This document shows positions 59,876-64,000 of a stretch of 64,000 nucleotides of DNA, piece by piece (position 1 is the stretch's first letter; the number at the start of each line of letters is the position of its first letter). The notes below the pieces were generated by a model, which was not told the origin of the DNA, did no database searches, and saw only the letters and a list, made by a program, of their open reading frames with translations. The DNA is taken from positions 9,213,001 to 9,277,000 of the forward strand of contig NZ_CP023694.1 of the NCBI RefSeq assembly GCF_008705135.1, written 5' to 3'. The stretch is from Streptomyces coeruleorubidus. GTDB taxonomy: Bacteria; Actinomycetota; Actinomycetes; Streptomycetales; Streptomycetaceae. The translations under genes were made by a program, and so were the position numbers.

Positions 59876-60875
59876 CCGCGAAGGCGGCCTTGGGTTCCCA
59901 TTCCATGTCGGGGTAGGTCTGCCCCCGACGCCCTTCGAGGAGTTTGACGATGCCCAGGCCTGCCCGGTCCAAGTCGTTCCTGGGGTCGCCGTCCGGGCGG
60001 TGGGGGTAGCCAGGCAAGGCGAACAGGAACACGAACGCGCTGTCCACGCCCTCGGTCTCGAAAATCTCCAGCAGCTCGCTCAGATATGCGGCCTGGCCTG
60101 CCTCGTCACGCTCGTATAGGCCGTTCAGCCGTACAGGGGCCCTGGTCTCTGGGTCGTAATCGACCACTTCCAGCACCCGCCCGCCGCGGTCTCCCGCGCC
60201 GCGGTAGGCCGCGGTGCCGAACCCGGTGATGGCGAGCGGCTTCGGGCCTTGGGCCAGGGTGCGCACCGCGTCCCGGAACCGGTCGGCGACCTCGGCGGAG
60301 CGGATCAGCTCGAACGTCACAATGTCGAAGGGAGTCCAGTCGACCTGCTCGAACTGGATGGATGCGTAGGTGAGTTTGCCCTGGAAGCGCTCGCGGACCG
60401 TGGCCGCGGCCTCGCGGAGGAATGCGTTGATGCGCACGCCGAGCTCGCGCATCGCTTCGGCCCGCCGCTCGGGTTGGCTCATCAGATGCTCGACCCGTTC
60501 CTCGGGGCTCTGGCCGGGCAGGAACCCGCGGTTCATCACGCTCAGCTCGACCCCTGAGACGAACACGACTGTGGCCCCCTGCTGCCGGAGCCGTTCCGTT
60601 CGCTCGGCGCAGTCGCGGAAGAGCCTGAGGATCTGCTTCGGGTCCAGCTCTAGGGGATAGGGCGAGAACCAGACCTCCAGGCCGAGCTCGGCGGCGGCAC
60701 CGGCGGCCAGCTCCAGTCGGTCCGGGTCGCCGCCGATGATCTGGACCGCGTTGCAGTGCAGGTCGTCGCGGATGATGGCGAGCTCGCGCCGGACCACCGC
60801 GGGGTCGAAGTGCTCGCGGGATATCTGGCCGTGCACGACGAATCCGGTGTCGTAGGTCATTCCTCTTGCTCGCAT
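59850..60875 (-). CDS. TIM-barrel-like protein of unknown function
   Basis: 341 residues; ATG 60875 (RARGMTYDTGFVVHGQISRE; the ATG 5 codons later is an alternative). DPAVVRRELAIIRDDLHCNA, VQIIGGDPDRLELAAGAAAE, LGLEVWFSPYPLELDPKQIL, VVFVSGVELSVMNRGFLPGQ and TYASIQFEQVDWTPFDIVTF suggest successive beta/alpha units of a barrel with Asp/Glu at strand ends, similar to glycosidase-like folds. Several such Streptomyces proteins are annotated only as hypothetical. It shares an intergenic region with a TetR gene, and two perfect palindromes lie there. Confidence 0.75.
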   Translation of the reverse strand: MRARGMTYDTGFVVHGQISREHFDPAVVRRELAIIRDDLHCNAVQIIGGDPDRLELAAGAAAELGLEVWFSPYPLELDPKQILRLFRDCAERTERLRQQGATVVFVSGVELSVMNRGFLPGQSPEERVEHLMSQPERRAEAMRELGVRINAFLREAAATVRERFQGKLTYASIQFEQVDWTPFDIVTFELIRSAEVADRFRDAVRTLAQGPKPLAITGFGTAAYRGAGDRGGRVLEVVDYDPETRAPVRLNGLYERDEAGQAAYLSELLEIFETEGVDSAFVFLFALPGYPHRPDGDPRNDLDRAGLGIVKLLEGRRGQTYPDMEWEPKAAFAAVAQQFRR

Positions 60876-60924
60876 GGAGACGTCCTCTCTGCCGGTCTCG
60901 GTCGGGCGAGGCTGACAGGAAAAG

Positions 60925-60952
60925 TGCGTGCACGCAAGTTTGCGTGCACGCA
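60925..60952. promoter_or_regulatory. Tandem palindromic operator of the TIM-barrel/TetR pair
   Basis: TGCGTGCACGCA occurs twice (60925-60936 and 60941-60952), each copy itself a perfect palindrome, 16 bp centre to centre. This is an ideal double TetR site. The TetR GTG is at 60976. Confidence 0.75.
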
Positions 60953-60975
60953 GTCATGTGTGGAACGCTGACACC

Positions 60976-61647
60976 GTGACGACACCACCACCAGGGCTGC
61001 CACCACCAGGGCTGAGGGAGCGGAAGAAGCAGGCCACGCGCGAGGCGCTACGCGAGGCGGCCCTGCGCCTGGCCGTGGAGCGCGGACCGGAACAGGTGCG
61101 GGTCGAGGACATCGCCGAGGCGGCCGGGGTATCGCCGCGCACCTACAACAACTACTTCGCCAGCCGCGAGCAGGCGATCGTCTCCGCTGTTACCGCGGAC
61201 CGGGAGGCGCGGATCGCGGCGGCGGTCGCGGCCCGGCCCGCAGGGGTGCGTCTGGCTGACGCCGTCACCGAAGCAGCGGTCGAGCAATACACGAACACCA
61301 GTGAGCGCGAACACCAGGCGCTGCTGCTGATCACCACCCAGACCGCGCTGCGCGACGCATTCCTCGATACCACCGCCGGCATCGAGCCCCCTCTCACGGC
61401 GGTGATCGCCGAACGCCTAGGTGACGCCGGAGCGCACACAGCCCGCGTTCTCGCGGCGAGCGTGGCCGCGGCGATTCGTATCGCGTTGGAAGGCTGGCTC
61501 CGGCCGGCCGGGAACGCAGAGGCCGCCGGGAGTTTCGGTGCTGGAGGACTGGTCGTGCCCTCCGGCTCACTACCCGACCAGCTCCGCGCGGCGCTGGCCC
61601 CGCTCGCGCCCGCGTTCGACGCCGCCGAGCGACGCACCCAACCGTAA
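60976..61647 (+). CDS. TetR-family regulator
   Basis: 223 residues from GTG 60976; the longer frame starts inside the operator. The repeated PPPGL start is followed by RERKKQATREALREAALRLA, VERGPEQVRVEDIAEAAGVS and PRTYNNYFASREQAIVSAVT. The rest is helical (VRLADAVTEAAVEQYTNTSE ... SVAAAIRIALEGWLRPAG). It presumably represses itself and the divergent TIM-barrel gene. Ligand unknown. Confidence 0.9.
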   Translation: MTTPPPGLPPPGLRERKKQATREALREAALRLAVERGPEQVRVEDIAEAAGVSPRTYNNYFASREQAIVSAVTADREARIAAAVAARPAGVRLADAVTEAAVEQYTNTSEREHQALLLITTQTALRDAFLDTTAGIEPPLTAVIAERLGDAGAHTARVLAASVAAAIRIALEGWLRPAGNAEAAGSFGAGGLVVPSGSLPDQLRAALAPLAPAFDAAERRTQP

Positions 61648-61940
61648 AGTTGACCCCACTGGGGTATCCGCCGGGCAAGCAGAAGCTCCGGACCATGCCG
61701 ATGCACCCGGCCGTCATCATCCTCGTCAACCGAGTCAACGTAGATGACGCCATGCCAGTTCGCGACCTACGACTGGAGTAGTAGGGGCGTGGAGATTCGC
61801 GGTGAACTTTCGTATGCCAGGGTCGTCGAGCGTGAGCGCCACGCGCTGAGAGCCTGTTTCTGAACCGGAGTCGGCCGCGCACTGATCATCGGAAGTTAGG
61901 GTCACCAATAGATCGACTGGTTTGGCGACTGGGAGGGCAC
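61648..61940. other. Intergenic stretch
   Basis: 293 bp. Minus-strand pieces (DDPGIRKFTANLHAPTT) look faintly coding but have no anchor. TTACCCCACTGGGGTA-type small hairpin near 61655 (CCCACTGGGG) might end the TetR transcript. Confidence 0.35.
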
Positions 61941-62960
61941 ATGGTTCGGGGGCGCTTGCCGCGTTTAGGGGCTGCTGGGTTGGTGTGTGTTCTCGCTGCT
62001 GGGGCTGGGTGCTCGGGGGAGGAAGCGTCGACTCCGGGGGCGGCAATGTCTGACAAGGCCCGGTCCTACCTGGCCACCGCGTTGGACCTCATGGAGGACA
62101 AGGCACTTCGCCGCCACGATGTCGACTGGGATGAGATACGGCGAACAGCCTTCACCGAAGCAGGCAGCGCGCAGCGTCCTGGCGATACCTATCGGGCCAT
62201 TGAGGCGGCTCTGGGCAGTTTGGGAGACGGGCACAGTAGCTTCTTCGACCCGAAGAGGGCAGAGGAGTCGCACGGGGACGAGCAGGTCCGCAGCCCTGTG
62301 GAAGGGCGGGTGTTGGCCGGCGGCATGGGGTATTTGTCGCTACCCGGAGTGCAGGGATCTGAGAAGGTCTATCAGCAGTACCTGCGGGAGGGGCGAGATG
62401 CCGTGGCGAAGGCTGATCGTCCGAACGCTTGCGGTTGGGTAATCGACCTGCGCCGCAACCTCGGTGGCAACATGTGGCCGATGCTTGCCGTCGTGGGACC
62501 GATCCTCGGTGATGGCGACGTCGGGTCGTTCGTCGATGCGGACGGCAAGAAGACGGTGTGGTCCATTGAGAAGGGCAGCCCTCGTCTGGACGGTGGTTCC
62601 ACCGGATGGGGAACAAGTCCTCCCGTAGGCGGCGGATCAGCCCCTGTTGCGGTACTCACCAGCCGTTCCACTGGCAGTTCTGGGGAGGCGGTGACTGTGG
62701 CCTTCCGTGGGCGCCCTGATACGCGATCCTTCGGCGAGGACACCACAGGCGTCCCCACTGGCAACGTAAATCACCGACTGTCCGACGGGGCCATTCTCAA
62801 CCTGACGGAAGTGATGGATGCCGACCGCACGGGGCGTGCATACGACAGCCCCATTCCGCCTGACCAGCCAGTCGTCGACAACCTCGGACGCGGGGGAAGC
62901 AAGGATCCCGTTTTGGACGCTGCAACGGAATGGTTGTCCGAGCAGCCTGGCTGCGCGTAG
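61941..62960 (+). CDS. S41-family peptidase, lipoprotein
   Basis: 339 residues. The N-terminus is a lipoprotein signal with lipobox LAAGAGC (AAGLVCVLAAGAGCSGEEAS). Helical part ARSYLATALDLMEDKALRRH, then GDGHSSFFDP, GWVIDLRRNLGGNMWPMLAV and the nucleophile region VLTSRSTGSSGEAVTVAFRG; RSFGEDTTGVPTGNVNHRLS follows. S41 hydrolases process or degrade envelope proteins. No PDZ domain is evident. The ATG at 61941 lacks a strong ribosome site. Confidence 0.88.
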   Translation: MVRGRLPRLGAAGLVCVLAAGAGCSGEEASTPGAAMSDKARSYLATALDLMEDKALRRHDVDWDEIRRTAFTEAGSAQRPGDTYRAIEAALGSLGDGHSSFFDPKRAEESHGDEQVRSPVEGRVLAGGMGYLSLPGVQGSEKVYQQYLREGRDAVAKADRPNACGWVIDLRRNLGGNMWPMLAVVGPILGDGDVGSFVDADGKKTVWSIEKGSPRLDGGSTGWGTSPPVGGGSAPVAVLTSRSTGSSGEAVTVAFRGRPDTRSFGEDTTGVPTGNVNHRLSDGAILNLTEVMDADRTGRAYDSPIPPDQPVVDNLGRGGSKDPVLDAATEWLSEQPGCA

Positions 62961-62973
62961 GCGGGCTGGGTGA

Positions 62974-63821
62974 TCAGCTGGCCAGCGCCGGTTTCCTTGG
63001 CCAGCTGGGGGTGGCGGCTTTCCGGGCGAGGCGCCTGGTCATGAGGGTGATGGCGGCCCATGTGATCAGGGTCTCGGAGTGCTGGATGAGCCGTTCGTAG
63101 TCCCTGGCGTGGCGGCGGGCGTGCATCATCCAGGCGAGCGAGCGTTCCACGACCCAGCGGCGGGGCAGGATCACGAAGCCGGAGGCGTCTTTTGGGCGGC
63201 TGACGGGCTTGATGGTGAGGTTGAGATGCTGTTTCGCCCAGTCGACGAGCTTCCCGGCGTAGGCGGAGTCGGCCCACACGATTGTGATCTCGGGGTGCAT
63301 CAGGCGGAGGCGGAAGAGGACTTCCTTCGAGGCTGCGGCGTCGTGCAGGTCGGCGGGGGTGACCATGACCATGAGAGAGGCAGGCCGCGGGTGTCCACGA
63401 CCATGTGCCGTTTGCGGCCGTTGATTTTCTTGCCTGCGTCGTAGCCGCGGGTGGCCTTGGATACGGTTTCGGCGGCCTTGACGCTCTGGGAGTCGATCAC
63501 GGTGGCGACTGCGCGGGGGCCTTTGCCCATCGCGCGGCGGATCCGGCAGGCGAGGTGGTCGCGGATCTGTCCGATCACTCCGGCGGCTGCCCAGCGGGCC
63601 ATGAATCCCCAGACCGTGCGCCATGGCGGGAAGTCGGCGGGCAGAGCCCGCCACTTGCAGCCGGTGTCGACCACGTAGCGGATGGCGTCGACGATCTCTC
63701 GCCGAGGGTGTTTCTCGGGCCGGCCGCCGCGGCTGGTCTCGCAGGCCGGCTCCGGCAAAAGCGGTTCGAGCAGAGCCCATTCCACATTCGTGGTATCGGA
63801 GGGATAGCGACGCTGACGCAT
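62974..63821 (-). pseudogene. IS5-family transposase, frameshifted
   Basis: Frame one (63821 to about 63375): RRYPSDTTNVEWALLEPLLP, YVVDTGCKWRALPADFPPWR, AVATVIDSQSVKAAETVSKA (first Asp) and GRKRHMVVDTRGLPLS. Frame two (to TGA 62974): MVMVTPADLHDAAASKEVLF, ITIVWADSAYAGKLVDWAKQ (second Asp), FVILPRRWVVERSLAWMMHA (Glu) and RDYERLIQHSETLITWAAIT. A CT duplication in CTCTCTC near 63370 accounts for the shift, so the copy is probably inactive. The type (ADLHDA, RRWVVERT-like) differs from IS-A, IS-B and IS-C. Confidence 0.85.
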
Positions 63822-63890
63822 GGCTGTGGCTTCCTTCCGGATCGAACAGGGAGGGGGTGGCCGGCCGGAGGCCGAGCGCCCCCTCGGTGG

Positions 63891-64000
63891 TCAGGAAGAG
63901 ACGACGAGGCCGAGGGTGGATTCGATGGAGTTGAGCTGGGCGACGATGTGGCGTACCCACTTGTCGCCCGGGTGGGCGGCGGCATGCGGGGCGACGGTGC
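63891..64000 (-). CDS. 3' end of a gene continuing beyond the window (partial)
   Basis: Minus frame from the edge: TVAPHAAAHPGDKWVRHIVA, QLNSIESTLGLVVSS, TGA at 63893-63891. About 35 residues; amphipathic and plausible, family unknown. The IS5 copy begins just downstream of it. Confidence 0.4.
   Translation of the reverse strand, partial: TVAPHAAAHPGDKWVRHIVAQLNSIESTLGLVVSS

Overview
This window looks like an accessory arm of a Streptomyces-type linear actinomycete chromosome (or a large plasmid). It is high in G+C, uses GTG and TTG starts, contains rare TTA codons, and carries lineage-typical families (DUF6233, DUF5133, CU044_5270, MmyB-type XRE regulators, SigE-like ECF factors, KOW-free Ku). 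I saw no rRNA, tRNA or CRISPR array. Intact metabolic and resistance genes alternate with a dense graveyard of transposases, integrase pieces and frameshifted genes.

Layout. 1-3.6 kb: the end of one gene, a LysR/RidA-ABM divergent pair and decayed pieces. 3.6-9.0 kb: fused gene fragments, then three IS elements laid end to end with one shared TA between neighbours (4199-7420), the last cutting into an IS21 istA/istB remnant. 9.0-11.0 kb: a TetR/cytochrome P450 pair. 11.4-14.3 kb: fragments of a tyrosine integrase and its small upstream ORF. 14.3-18.2 kb: an aminoglycoside-phosphotransferase-like gene and an exopolysaccharide-type operon (UDP-sugar dehydrogenase, 57-aa membrane peptide, processive GT2). 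18.7-21.0 kb: remnants, including a broken Ku gene. 21.1-25.2 kb: an apparently intact Tn554-like recombinase trio. 25.5-29.0 kb: an APH(6)-like kinase, a recombinase tail, and an amidase/TetR pair. 29.1-31.5 kb: a chimeric, broken Tn3 transposase next to another copy of the integrase start region. 31.7-35.3 kb: an ArsR-type regulator divergent from an S41 protease, and a quinone oxidoreductase. 35.8-37.5 kb: an IS5 fragment, a 153-bp MITE matching the tandem IS, and a membrane protein. 38-38.6 kb: a three-repeat lectin-like protein.

38.8-45.2 kb is an arsenic resistance island: arsC-like fusion, arsC and trxB run on the minus strand, divergent from arsR, acr3 and an arsO-like monooxygenase, each overlapping its neighbour by GTGA in most cases. 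A TauE/SafE permease and a decayed second arsR/MFS pair follow. 45.4-50.6 kb holds a winged-helix-like protein, a SigE-like sigma factor translationally coupled to a CU044_5270 protein, an I36 inhibitor-like protein, and a secreted lysozyme-like protein broken by one amber codon and truncated. 50.9-63 kb is mostly small enzyme/regulator pairs (DoxX/AraC, VOC, ComB-like, HAD, XRE/SDR/DsbA, TIM-barrel/TetR, S41 lipoprotein) separated by IS5-family elements.

The most distinctive observations are the TA-sharing chain of three IS elements (one apparently carrying a SnoaL-like passenger), the Tn554-like trio whose TnpB-like member has three N-terminal zinc-knuckle motifs, the scattered but clearly homologous pieces of one integrase module, the MITE, several perfect operator-like palindromes, and an ArsC-like protein lacking the P-loop cysteine. 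All functional calls come from reading the translations and recalling families; no database search was run.
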